DNA of 22,068 nt from Caulobacteraceae bacterium (GTDB taxonomy: Bacteria > Pseudomonadota > Alphaproteobacteria > Caulobacterales > Caulobacteraceae), in the NCBI GenBank assembly GCA_947501315.1, contig CANMXH010000008.1:1-22068 (forward strand), written 5' to 3'. The notes below the pieces were generated by a model. The model was not told the origin of the DNA. It ran no database searches and saw only the letters and a list, made by a program, of their open reading frames with translations. Position 1 is the stretch's first letter. Each line of letters begins with the position of its first letter. Below, one piece after another: positions 7,134-13,547 of this stretch. The position numbers and the translations under genes were made by a program.

Positions 7134-7388
7134 GTGACGCGTACGAAAATGATCGGCTGGACGGCCTTCGCCTTTTGCCTGCTCGGCTACGGTGTGTTCA
7201 CCGCCGTCGTGGTTCTGAACCTGACGGGCGAGATATCCAGGCGCGAGTTGCTTCTGATCGGCGGTCCCGCCGCGGTGATCGGCGAGATCGGGCTCTGGGT
7301 CGCCGCCGGCTCCCTGGGCTGGTCCCTGTTCCGCAAGCGCAAGGCCCTCCTTGATCGGGTCTTCCGCCGCAAATCGCAGACGGTTTGA
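7134..7388 (+). CDS. Small two-helix inner-membrane protein
   Basis: The GTG at 7134 is preferred because GGAG (7122-7125) is 8 nt upstream and the strong promoter at 7065-7093 would start transcription near 7100; an ATG at 7104 is in frame but too close to that transcription start to have a ribosome site. The product has 84 residues: two membrane spans (about residues 7-28 and 39-61) joined by a short loop TGEISRREL, and a strongly basic C-terminal tail (RKRKALLDRVFRRKSQ) that should stay in the cytoplasm. It resembles short membrane proteins sometimes annotated as transporter-suffix-domain proteins, but I am not certain. No known function. It is divergent from the ABC ATPase at 5994-6968. 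Confidence 0.65.
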   Translation: MTRTKMIGWTAFAFCLLGYGVFTAVVVLNLTGEISRRELLLIGGPAAVIGEIGLWVAAGSLGWSLFRKRKALLDRVFRRKSQTV

Positions 7389-7450
7389 CGACAGGCGGCG
7401 GGGCTTCTAGGGAGTCGGCCCATAATCGCCGCCACCAGTCAGGGTCGCCC

Positions 7451-7690
7451 ATGCCGCCGCGCCACGCCGATGCGATCATTCCTCCGCCCGAGGCCATCGT
7501 GGTCTCCACGAAGCGGGTCGCCTGCGACGGCGGCGGCGGAGCCCTGGGGCATCCGCTGGTTTATATGGATATGGGCGGCGAGGATTTCGTCGAATGCGGC
7601 TATTGCGACCGCCGCTTTGTGCTGGACGCCCATCCGGAGCCCGGGACTGACTACCACAGCCCTGCCGCCCGGCCCCCGGAAGCCCACTGA
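7451..7690 (+). CDS. Zinc-finger domain protein, zf-CHCC / NDUFS6-like
   Basis: The ATG at 7451 gives 79 residues. The pattern VACDGGGGALGHPLVYMDMGGEDFVECGYCDRRFVL contains the zf-CHCC arrangement: one Cys, then a His in LGHP, then CxxC close to a phenylalanine. In mitochondria the same module is the complex I accessory subunit NDUFS6, and alphaproteobacteria carry short homologues thought to associate with NADH dehydrogenase assembly. The N-terminus (MPPRHADAIIPPPEAIVVSTKR) also fits the bacterial homologues. It is a cytosolic soluble protein. It starts 62 nt after the two-helix protein, so co-transcription is possible. The family assignment is good; the precise role is inference. Confidence 0.82.
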   Translation: MPPRHADAIIPPPEAIVVSTKRVACDGGGGALGHPLVYMDMGGEDFVECGYCDRRFVLDAHPEPGTDYHSPAARPPEAH

Positions 7691-7880
7691 ACCGGCATCA
7701 ACCGACCCGAACGCCCTTGGCGCAGCCAAGCCCGGGCGCGGCATAGAACCGGACGGCCCTGCGCAGGACCGTCGCTTTTCAGGTGCGACAATCTGAAAGG
7801 CCGGAGGGTGAGGCCGGCCGCAACCCATCGTTAATCGACCGGGTGCACCTTCGGCAGCGTAACTCACCGGAAGACTCGCC

Positions 7881-8270
7881 ATGTCGACCATCCAGACATC
7901 CAGCTATCGCCGCCCACGCGACCATTTCGAGCCGCAGGATGACGACCCGCAAGACCAGCGGCGCCTGCGCGGCCTGCTTGAGCAGATTGATTATTCGGCC
8001 TTCGTCGCCAATCGCGAGGTCATCGGCCAGATGATTCCGAAAGTGGATGCGTCCATGTTTCAGAAGCTGGCCGTGCTGACAGCGACGGCCCGGGCGAAAT
8101 GGGCCGTTGAAAGCCTTCGCCAGTCGGAATCAGGCTCTCCCTCGACGCCTGACCAGATCGCACGACTGGCCGCGGCGCGGAACGCCTATGAAGAGCTGGG
8201 CGAGGCCTATGAGGCCCTGCGCCGGATGGTCGAGCGCGGCTATGTTACAGTCACCTATTCGCCAGGCTGA
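7881..8270 (+). CDS. Conserved hypothetical protein, helical
   Basis: 129 residues from the ATG at 7881, which has a GGAAG ribosome site (CCGGAAGACTC) upstream. The first 30 residues are polar and probably disordered (RRPRDHFEPQDDDPQDQRR). The rest is predicted helical: LRGLLEQIDYSAFVANREVIGQMIPKV, then FQKLAVLTATARAKWAVESLR, a serine-rich linker, and a last helix AARNAYEELGEAYEALRRMVERGYVTVTYSP. No signal peptide, membrane span or catalytic motif is visible. The helix-rich, charged nature suggests a small cytosolic binding protein. I do not recognise the family. It has its own 190-bp upstream gap and converges on the proline-rich protein. Confidence 0.75.
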   Translation: MSTIQTSSYRRPRDHFEPQDDDPQDQRRLRGLLEQIDYSAFVANREVIGQMIPKVDASMFQKLAVLTATARAKWAVESLRQSESGSPSTPDQIARLAAARNAYEELGEAYEALRRMVERGYVTVTYSPG

Positions 8271-8330
8271 GGCCGGGTCGCAATCCGGGATGTGATTTCG
8301 GTCGCAGAACCGGGGGCGGCAACCGGCCGG

Positions 8331-8807
8331 TCAGCCGGCGACCCGCGTCAACAGCCATCCACCCAGCGCGAGCACCGTCAGCGCTGCAAGGGCGATTCCG
8401 GCATAGAGCATAGTCCGGTTGACCGGTCCGGGGCCTGCGTCGACAGGCGGCGCGGGTTGCGTGACGGGGTGCGTGACGGGGCCCGCTGTGACCGCATCCG
8501 GTTGCGCCGGCGCGGTCGGGAGGACCGGCTCCGGCGGGTTCCCTGCGTCCGGCTCGACCGCCGGGACTGGACCGGCGGTCAGACCGGGCGAGGCGGTGGC
8601 AGCGGTCCGGGTCGCGCCGGGAATCAGCGAGCCGCTCAGGACCCCCTTCGTCAGCTGCATCGGCCCCGGTCCGGGCAGGGTTGCCGGGACGCCGCTTCGG
8701 GGAAGCGGGCCGGCGCGGAACACGGTCGCGGGCGGACGGCCCCAGACCACGGGCCGGCGGAAGGGCTCGGGGGTGCCGTTGAGCGGCTTGTCAGTGTCGG
8801 TGGGCAT
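8331..8807 (-). CDS. Proline-rich tail-anchored membrane protein
   Basis: The ATG at 8807 has GGGAG 6 nt upstream, which selects this strand over two long plus-strand frames that overlap it. The product has 158 residues. The first 125 are low in complexity and rich in Pro, Ala, Gly and Thr, with a short PVTHPVTQPAPPV repeat. A single membrane span (MLYAGIALAALTVLALGGWLL) follows, ending only four residues before the stop. This is the layout of a tail-anchored inner-membrane protein with a long disordered cytoplasmic part. No enzyme motif is visible. It follows the ABC permease gene by 98 nt on the same strand and could be co-transcribed. Function unknown. Confidence 0.7.
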   Translation of the reverse strand: MPTDTDKPLNGTPEPFRRPVVWGRPPATVFRAGPLPRSGVPATLPGPGPMQLTKGVLSGSLIPGATRTAATASPGLTAGPVPAVEPDAGNPPEPVLPTAPAQPDAVTAGPVTHPVTQPAPPVDAGPGPVNRTMLYAGIALAALTVLALGGWLLTRVAG

Positions 8808-8905
8808 CAAAACTCCCGCGTCGGTTCAGGCGCGCTACATCAAATGCAGAGAGGGGCCAAGCTGTTCGTCGATCCGGCGCATTGCGGGACCCGATGCCGC
8901 AGACC

Positions 8906-9679
8906 TCAGTTTTTCAGCCGGTATCCGGTGCGGAAGATCCAGCCGACGACGGCCAGACAGACCAGCAGAAAGCCCAGGGTCGCGGCCAGGCTGGCCCCGA
9001 TGCCGACATCGCCTGACCCATAGAAGGTCCAGCGGAAGCCCGAGATCAGATAGACTACCGGATTGAACAGGGTGATCGCGCGCCAGACCGGCGGCAGCAT
9101 GTCGATCGAATAGAAGGAGCCGCCGAGGAAGGTCAGGGGTGTGACCACCAGCATGGGAATCATCTGCAGCTGTTCAAAGCCGTTGGCCCAGATGCCGATA
9201 ATGAAGCCGAAGAGACTGAAGGTGGTCGCGACCAGGATCAGGAAGGCCAGCATCTCGAGCGGATGCAGGATCCGCAAGGGGACGAACAGGGCCGCCGTGG
9301 CCAGGATGATCAGGCCCAGCACCGCCGATTTTGTCGCCGCCGCGCCGACATAGGCGAGGACGATCTCGAACGGACTCACCGGGGCGGACAACAGCTCGTA
9401 GATGGTGCCGGTGAATTTCGGGAAATAGATGCCGAAGGAAGCGTTGAAGATCGACTGGGTGAACAGGCTGAGCATGATCAGGCCGGGCACGATGAAGGCA
9501 CCGTAGGCAACGCCGTCGATCTCGGTCATCCGGCTGCCGATCGCCGAGCCGAAGACCACAAAATAGAGGGCGGTCGTGATCACCGGTGTGACGATCGACT
9601 GCCAGACGGTCCGCAGGGCACGCGCCATCTCGAACCGGTAAATGGCCCAGACGCCGTAGCCGTTGAAGGTCATGCTCAT
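8906..9679 (-). CDS. ABC-2-type transporter permease (YadH-like)
   Basis: 257 residues with about six membrane spans (for example SIVTPVITTALYFVVFGSAIG, YGAFIVPGLIMLSLFTQSIF, SAVLGLIILATAALFVPL, FLILVATTFSLFGFIIGIWA, and the last LAATLGFLLVCLAVVGWIF). The ABC-2 pattern is evident: the substrate-specificity region TGTIYELLSAPVSPFEIVLAYV and the signature-like LTFLGGSFYSIDMLPPVWRAITLFNPVVYLISGFR. It forms the membrane pore of an exporter with the ATPase encoded just upstream, sharing a 4-nt overlap (ATGA at 9676-9679) with GGGAG 7 nt before its start, so the two are translationally coupled. Substrate unknown; YadGH-type and drug or polysaccharide exporters are the nearest known groups. Confidence 0.93.
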   Translation of the reverse strand: MSMTFNGYGVWAIYRFEMARALRTVWQSIVTPVITTALYFVVFGSAIGSRMTEIDGVAYGAFIVPGLIMLSLFTQSIFNASFGIYFPKFTGTIYELLSAPVSPFEIVLAYVGAAATKSAVLGLIILATAALFVPLRILHPLEMLAFLILVATTFSLFGFIIGIWANGFEQLQMIPMLVVTPLTFLGGSFYSIDMLPPVWRAITLFNPVVYLISGFRWTFYGSGDVGIGASLAATLGFLLVCLAVVGWIFRTGYRLKN

Positions 9680-10620
9680 GCCGCAGCTCCCGTCGTCCTG
9701 TCGCCGTGAACCAGGCTGACGAAGATGTCCTCCAGCGAGCTCTGGCTGGTGTGCAGGTCCTTGAAGGCGATGCCGAGGTCAGAAAGCCTGCGCAGCAGGG
9801 ACGGCACACCCGTATTCTCGAGGTTGGAGTCGAAGACGTATTCCAGCTCATTGCCCTCCGCCCTGAGCGTCGGCGACCATTCGGCCAGTTCCGGCGGCAT
9901 CGCGGCCAGGGGCTCCTGCAGGTTCAGGGTCAGGGTCTTCCTGCCCAGCTTCTTCATCAGGGCCGCGGTCTGTTCGACGAGGATCAACTCGCCCTTCAGG
10001 ATCACCCCGACCCGGTCGGCCATCTCTTCGGCCTCCTCGATATAGTGGGTGGTCAGGATGATGGTGACGCCCTTGTCGCGCAGGCTGCGGACCAGGTTCC
10101 ACATGTCGCGGCGCAGCTCGACGTCGACCCCGGCGGTCGGCTCATCAAGAAACAGGATGTCGGGCTCGTGGCTGAGGGCCTTGGCGATCATCACCCGGCG
10201 CTTCATCCCGCCGGACAGGGTCATGATCCTGTCGTTGCGCTTGTCCCAGAGCGACAGGTCGCGCAGCGTCTTTTCGATGTGTCCCGGGTTCGGCGCCTTG
10301 CCGAACAGGCCGCGGCTGAAGGTCACCGTGGCCAGTACGGTTTCGAAGGAGTCCGTGGTCAGCTCCTGGGGCACCAGGCCGATCTTCGACCGCGCCGCCC
10401 GATAGTCTTTCCGGATGTCATGGCCGTCGGCAGTGACCGTGCCGGTCGTCGGGGTGACGATGCCGCAGATGATGGAGATCAGGGTCGTCTTGCCCGCGCC
10501 ATTGGGCCCCAGCAGGGCGAAGATCTCGCCCTTGCCGATGGTCAGGTCCGTGGTCTTCAGGGCCTGCAGCCCCGATTTGTAGGTCTTGGTCAGACCCTGG
10601 ATGGAAATAACCGGCTGCAT
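9676..10620 (-). CDS. ABC-2-type transporter ATP-binding protein
   Basis: With the ATG at 10620 (ribosome site GGGAGG about 7 nt upstream) the product has 314 residues. Motifs: Walker A GPNGAGKTT (38-46), Q-loop VPQE (83-86), signature LSGGMKRR (135-142), Walker B LFLDEP (156-161), switch His192 (LTTHYIEEAEEM). The accessory C-terminal domain ends in SSLEDIFVSLVHGD. A longer frame from 10707 adds arginine-rich residues outside the domain and is not preferred. It is a close relative of the ATPase at 5994-6968 (shared TAGVDVELRR and TTHYxEEA stretches) and energises the permease with which it overlaps. A 7-bp inverted repeat (10633-10639 with 10663-10669) lies just upstream of its ribosome site. 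Confidence 0.94.
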   Translation of the reverse strand: MQPVISIQGLTKTYKSGLQALKTTDLTIGKGEIFALLGPNGAGKTTLISIICGIVTPTTGTVTADGHDIRKDYRAARSKIGLVPQELTTDSFETVLATVTFSRGLFGKAPNPGHIEKTLRDLSLWDKRNDRIMTLSGGMKRRVMIAKALSHEPDILFLDEPTAGVDVELRRDMWNLVRSLRDKGVTIILTTHYIEEAEEMADRVGVILKGELILVEQTAALMKKLGRKTLTLNLQEPLAAMPPELAEWSPTLRAEGNELEYVFDSNLENTGVPSLLRRLSDLGIAFKDLHTSQSSLEDIFVSLVHGDRTTGAAA

Positions 10621-10848
10621 AAACGCCCTCCCGAGGTGCAGGCAGATATGCGTCCGGGTGTCGCACCTCAAGAGCCGCCGATGCAGGGGAGCCCGGGCGG
10701 GTTTCATCGCCTCCGGCCTGTTTTCCTCTATACGGGTCGCGGGTCCGCCGGATCGGATGGCCGTGCGACCGGAATCTGCCGGGCCGACGCGTCCGTCCGG
10801 AACCGTTACCGTAACTGCTCGTTCAACCCCCCTGTCGGAGACTGCCCC

Positions 10849-11394
10849 ATGCAGATGAGAAACCTCGCCGCCGCCCTGGTTGTCGCGGCAGCCCTGCCGT
10901 TGTCGGCATGCGTCACGGCCCCGGGGCCCGATGAAGTCCGCGCGCCGGCGCCGACCCGGGCCGTTGACCTGGATCGCTTCTACTCGGGCCGCTGGCTGGA
11001 GATCGCGCGCTTGCCGATGAGCCTGACGGACGGATGCGTGGCCGGTGCCACCAACTATGTCGTCGTCAATCCGACCCGGGTGGATGTCCGCGACACCTGC
11101 CAGGTGGATACGCCGCAGGGCCGTGAAAAGGCGATCGGGGGCCGGGGAGAGGTGCTGGACCCGGGCATGAACGCCAAGCTGCGGGTGCGCTACGTCGGTG
11201 GCCTGGTCACCTGGGATTACTGGGTGCTGGATCGCGCGGATGACTACAGCTGGTTCATCTCTGCCGATCCGACGTTCGAGAAGCTCTGGATCTACACGCG
11301 CGAGGTTCCGGATGCAGCGGAACGCCAGGCCCTCGTCGCGCGCGCTGCGGCGCTGGGTTATGACGTCAGCCGTCTGGAATTCCCCGAATTCTGA
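10849..11394 (+). CDS. Lipocalin-family outer-membrane lipoprotein (Blc-like)
   Basis: 181 residues from the ATG at 10849, with GGAG 8 nt upstream. An N-terminal lipoprotein signal ends in the lipobox LSAC (Cys21). The lipocalin hallmark follows at about residues 44-52 (FYSGRWLEIARLP, the GxW motif), and the rest has the expected strand rhythm with NxxxYWVLDxADDYSWFISxDP-type closing strands, as in Blc. Bacterial lipocalins bind fatty acids or lysophospholipids and are used in envelope maintenance. Residues Cys of DGCVAG and DTCQVD could form a disulfide. The next gene begins 22 nt later, also a lipoprotein, so the pair is probably an operon. The 228-bp gap upstream separates it from the divergent ABC ATPase and must hold both promoters. 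Confidence 0.92.
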   Translation: MQMRNLAAALVVAAALPLSACVTAPGPDEVRAPAPTRAVDLDRFYSGRWLEIARLPMSLTDGCVAGATNYVVVNPTRVDVRDTCQVDTPQGREKAIGGRGEVLDPGMNAKLRVRYVGGLVTWDYWVLDRADDYSWFISADPTFEKLWIYTREVPDAAERQALVARAAALGYDVSRLEFPEF

Positions 11395-11416
11395 TCCGCT
11401 TCTTCAAGGCCGCCCC

Positions 11417-12733
11417 ATGATCCGTCCGAGAGTCTTCCTCGCCGCCTCCCTGATGGTGTTTGCGCTCGCGGCCTGCGGAGGCCGTGACGCGCTGGATCCC
11501 TCGGCGGGCTTTGGGCCGGACCCGACCCTTCCGCCGCCCCGGCTGTCGCTGTTCCCGAGGGTCAATGTGGCCGAGGCCGTCGGGTGGCCGCAGGGGCGTC
11601 TGCCCACGCCGGCCCCGGGCTTCCGGGTGCAGGCGTTCGCTTCCGGACTGGATCATCCGCGCTGGCTCTATCGTCTGCCCAATGGCGACATCCTGGTCGC
11701 CGAGACCAATGCACCGCCGAAGCCGGAGGGCCGGTCGGGGGGGCTTCGGGGCTGGGTCGAGGGGTTGGTCATGAAACGGGCGGGAGCCCGGGCACCCAGT
11801 GCTGACCGCATTACCCTGCTGCGCGACGCCGACGGGGACGGCGAAGCCGAGACGCGCACGGTGTTTCTTGAAAACCTGAGGTCGCCGTTCGGCATGGCGC
11901 TGGTCGGGCAGACGCTTTACGTCGCCAATGCCGACGCCGTGGTCGCCTTCCCCTACCAGACGGGTCAGACGCAGATCTCTGCGGCCGGGCGGACGCTCGC
12001 GGCCTTGCCGGCGGGCCGGAACCACCACTGGACCAAGAGCCTGGTCGCCAGCCCGGACGGGAGGCGGCTGTATGTCGGGGTGGGATCCAATTCGAACATC
12101 GCCGAGCACGGCATGGCCGAGGAGGAAGGTCGCGCGGCCATCCATGAGATCGACATCGCCACCGGCGCGGGCCGCATCTTTGCTTCAGGCCTGCGCAATC
12201 CCGTCGGTCTGGCCTGGCAGCCGGACAGCGGCAAGCTCTGGGTCGCCGTGAATGAGCGCGATGAACTGGGCCATGATCTGGTGCCCGACTACATGACCTC
12301 GGTGACCCCGGACGGCTTCTATGGCTGGCCCTGGAGCTACTTTGGCCAGATCGTCGATGCGCGGGTCGAACCGGCAAATCCGGAGATGGTCGCCCGGGCG
12401 CTTCGGCCCGACTACGCCCTGGGTGCGCATACGGCATCGCTGGGATTGACCTTCGGCGAGGGCGGGCTGTTTGCCGCCCGTTATCGCGGCGGGGCCTTCG
12501 TGGGGCAGCACGGCTCGTGGAACCGCACGCCGCGCAATGGCTATCGGGTGATCTTTGTGCCGTTCGCGGGCGGGGTTCCGTCCGGGCCACCCGAAGACAT
12601 TCTGGCCGGCTTCCTCAACGAACAGGATCAGGCGATGGGCCGGCCGGTCGGTGTGCAATTTGACCGGTCAGGCGCCCTGCTGGTGGCGGACGACGTCGGC
12701 AATGTGATCTGGCGGGTGTCGCCTGCGGCCTGA
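11417..12733 (+). CDS. PQQ-type sugar dehydrogenase, L-sorbosone dehydrogenase-like lipoprotein
   Basis: 438 residues. The signal ends in LAAC (Cys20), so the protein is probably lipid-anchored in the periplasm. The rest is a six-bladed beta-propeller of the soluble glucose/sorbosone dehydrogenase group: GLDHPRWLYRLPNGDILVAETN, ADRITLLRDADGDGEAETRTVFLENLRSPFGMAL, GSNSNIAEHG, ASGLRNPVGLAWQPDSGKLWVAVNERDELGHDLVPDYMTSV, and VGQHGSWNRTPRNGYRVIFVPF. Members use or are predicted to use pyrroloquinoline quinone; whether this one does cannot be seen. It has an AAGG ribosome site 7 nt before the ATG. The gene is followed directly by a strong terminator. The lipocalin partner upstream suggests an envelope or periplasmic role rather than central sugar use. 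Confidence 0.9.
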   Translation: MIRPRVFLAASLMVFALAACGGRDALDPSAGFGPDPTLPPPRLSLFPRVNVAEAVGWPQGRLPTPAPGFRVQAFASGLDHPRWLYRLPNGDILVAETNAPPKPEGRSGGLRGWVEGLVMKRAGARAPSADRITLLRDADGDGEAETRTVFLENLRSPFGMALVGQTLYVANADAVVAFPYQTGQTQISAAGRTLAALPAGRNHHWTKSLVASPDGRRLYVGVGSNSNIAEHGMAEEEGRAAIHEIDIATGAGRIFASGLRNPVGLAWQPDSGKLWVAVNERDELGHDLVPDYMTSVTPDGFYGWPWSYFGQIVDARVEPANPEMVARALRPDYALGAHTASLGLTFGEGGLFAARYRGGAFVGQHGSWNRTPRNGYRVIFVPFAGGVPSGPPEDILAGFLNEQDQAMGRPVGVQFDRSGALLVADDVGNVIWRVSPAA

Positions 12734-12749
12734 CGGTCAACAATGAAAA

Positions 12750-12781
12750 CCCCGGCGGATCACTCCGCCGGGGTCTGTTTT
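12750..12781. terminator. Strong bidirectional intrinsic terminator
   Basis: A perfect 10-bp stem (CCCCGGCGGA at 12750-12759 with TCCGCCGGGG at 12764-12773) has a 4-nt loop. It is followed by TCTGTTTT on the plus strand and preceded by AAAA at 12746-12749, which gives a T-run on the minus strand. It can end both the dehydrogenase operon and the converging gene at 12828-13286. Confidence 0.9.
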
Positions 12782-12827
12782 CAGGCGCATTGCCGTTTCA
12801 GGCCTGCCCGGATCCGGGCGGTCGGCT

Positions 12828-13286
12828 TCAGAAGCTGGCGACTTCCGAGATCGAAAGGACGGCCGGTTGGGGATCGCCGCTGGAATAGGTACCGACCCAG
12901 ATTTCATAGCGTCCGGCATTTGATCCGAGGGTGACCAACGGGTTGGTGTCTTCACCCGAGTCGTCGTCGCAGTACCATTCGCCGTTCGGGCCGTTCACCA
13001 CCAGGGTGGTGTCGCTTCGGGAAAGCACCGAAATCATGATGTTCAGCGACCCCTTGCCGCTCCAGTAGAACCGGAAGTCGGGTGCGTTGGTGATGTAGCC
13101 CGAGCAGCCGCTGCCGGCATTGGTGGCGCTGATGCTGCCGCCGGCGCGCAGGCTGACCAGATGCGGATCCGGCTGAAAGCCGGGAGCGAGGTTAATGTCG
13201 CCATAGTTCGGGCTGGCGTTGAAGTCCTGGGCCGCGACGGGCCCGGCGAGCGCCAGAGCGCAAACGGCAGTCAGAAGATATTTCAT
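12828..13286 (-). CDS. Secreted small beta-sandwich protein (pre-peptidase C-terminal-like domain)
   Basis: The ATG at 13286 gives 152 residues with a clean Sec signal (MKYLLTAVCALALAGPVAAQ, cleavage expected after VAA). The mature part has an alternating-strand character and a PPC-like ending: SRSDTTLVVNGPNGEWYCDDDSGEDTNPLVTLGSNAGRYEIWVGTYSSGDPQPAVLSISE. The acidic DDDSGED loop and a Cys pair (SGCSG and WYCDDD) suggest a disulfide-stabilised, perhaps calcium-binding domain. Such domains usually hang on secreted peptidases; here the domain stands alone. The start is supported by GGGGAC upstream. An extra 14-residue extension from 13328 is possible but unlikely. It is divergent from the acyl-CoA synthetase. 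Confidence 0.8.
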   Translation of the reverse strand: MKYLLTAVCALALAGPVAAQDFNASPNYGDINLAPGFQPDPHLVSLRAGGSISATNAGSGCSGYITNAPDFRFYWSGKGSLNIMISVLSRSDTTLVVNGPNGEWYCDDDSGEDTNPLVTLGSNAGRYEIWVGTYSSGDPQPAVLSISEVASF

Positions 13287-13344
13287 CGGATTTGTCCCCT
13301 TTGGATCGATCCGGCCCCGCGCCGCCAATCCGCGTTCCGTGATT

Positions 13345-13464
13345 AAGCCTTTTCGTGTGGCTTTCTACAAGCGGCCGTCAGGCTTCGGCGGGTTCGCCCC
13401 CCGAACCGCCGCATCGGCGCCACGCCGACGTACAAACCGGCGGCTTTTGGTCACGAAAAGCCTT
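13345..13464. repeat. Nested inverted-repeat block between divergent genes
   Basis: An outer pair, AAGCCTTTTCGTG (13345-13357) and CACGAAAAGCCTT (13452-13464), matches in 12 of 13 positions. Inside are two more hairpins: GGCGGGTTCG with CGAACCGCC (13387-13396 and 13402-13410, one bulge) and TCGGCG with CGCCGA (13414-13419 and 13423-13428). The block lies in the 261-bp gap between the secreted protein and the acyl-CoA synthetase. It could be a small palindromic repeat element or a structured RNA; nothing in it codes. Confidence 0.55.
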
Positions 13465-13547
13465 CGAGATTCCCCTGCCGGTTGACCGGGACGGGTGGCT
13501 TGTCCATCACCAAGACAGGGGCGGCTGCCTGCGGAGCGATGACGACG

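Noticed and set aside
8292..9066. Two overlapping plus-strand open frames of 243 and 215 codons
   Set aside because: They are arginine- and glycine-rich shadows; the opposite strand has a ribosome site, an ATG and a membrane anchor, and the ABC permease reads on that strand too.
9706..10848. Long plus-strand open frame extending the lipocalin gene far upstream
   Set aside because: The part before 10849 is antisense to the ABC ATPase. The lipocalin begins at ATG 10849 with a good ribosome site and signal peptide.
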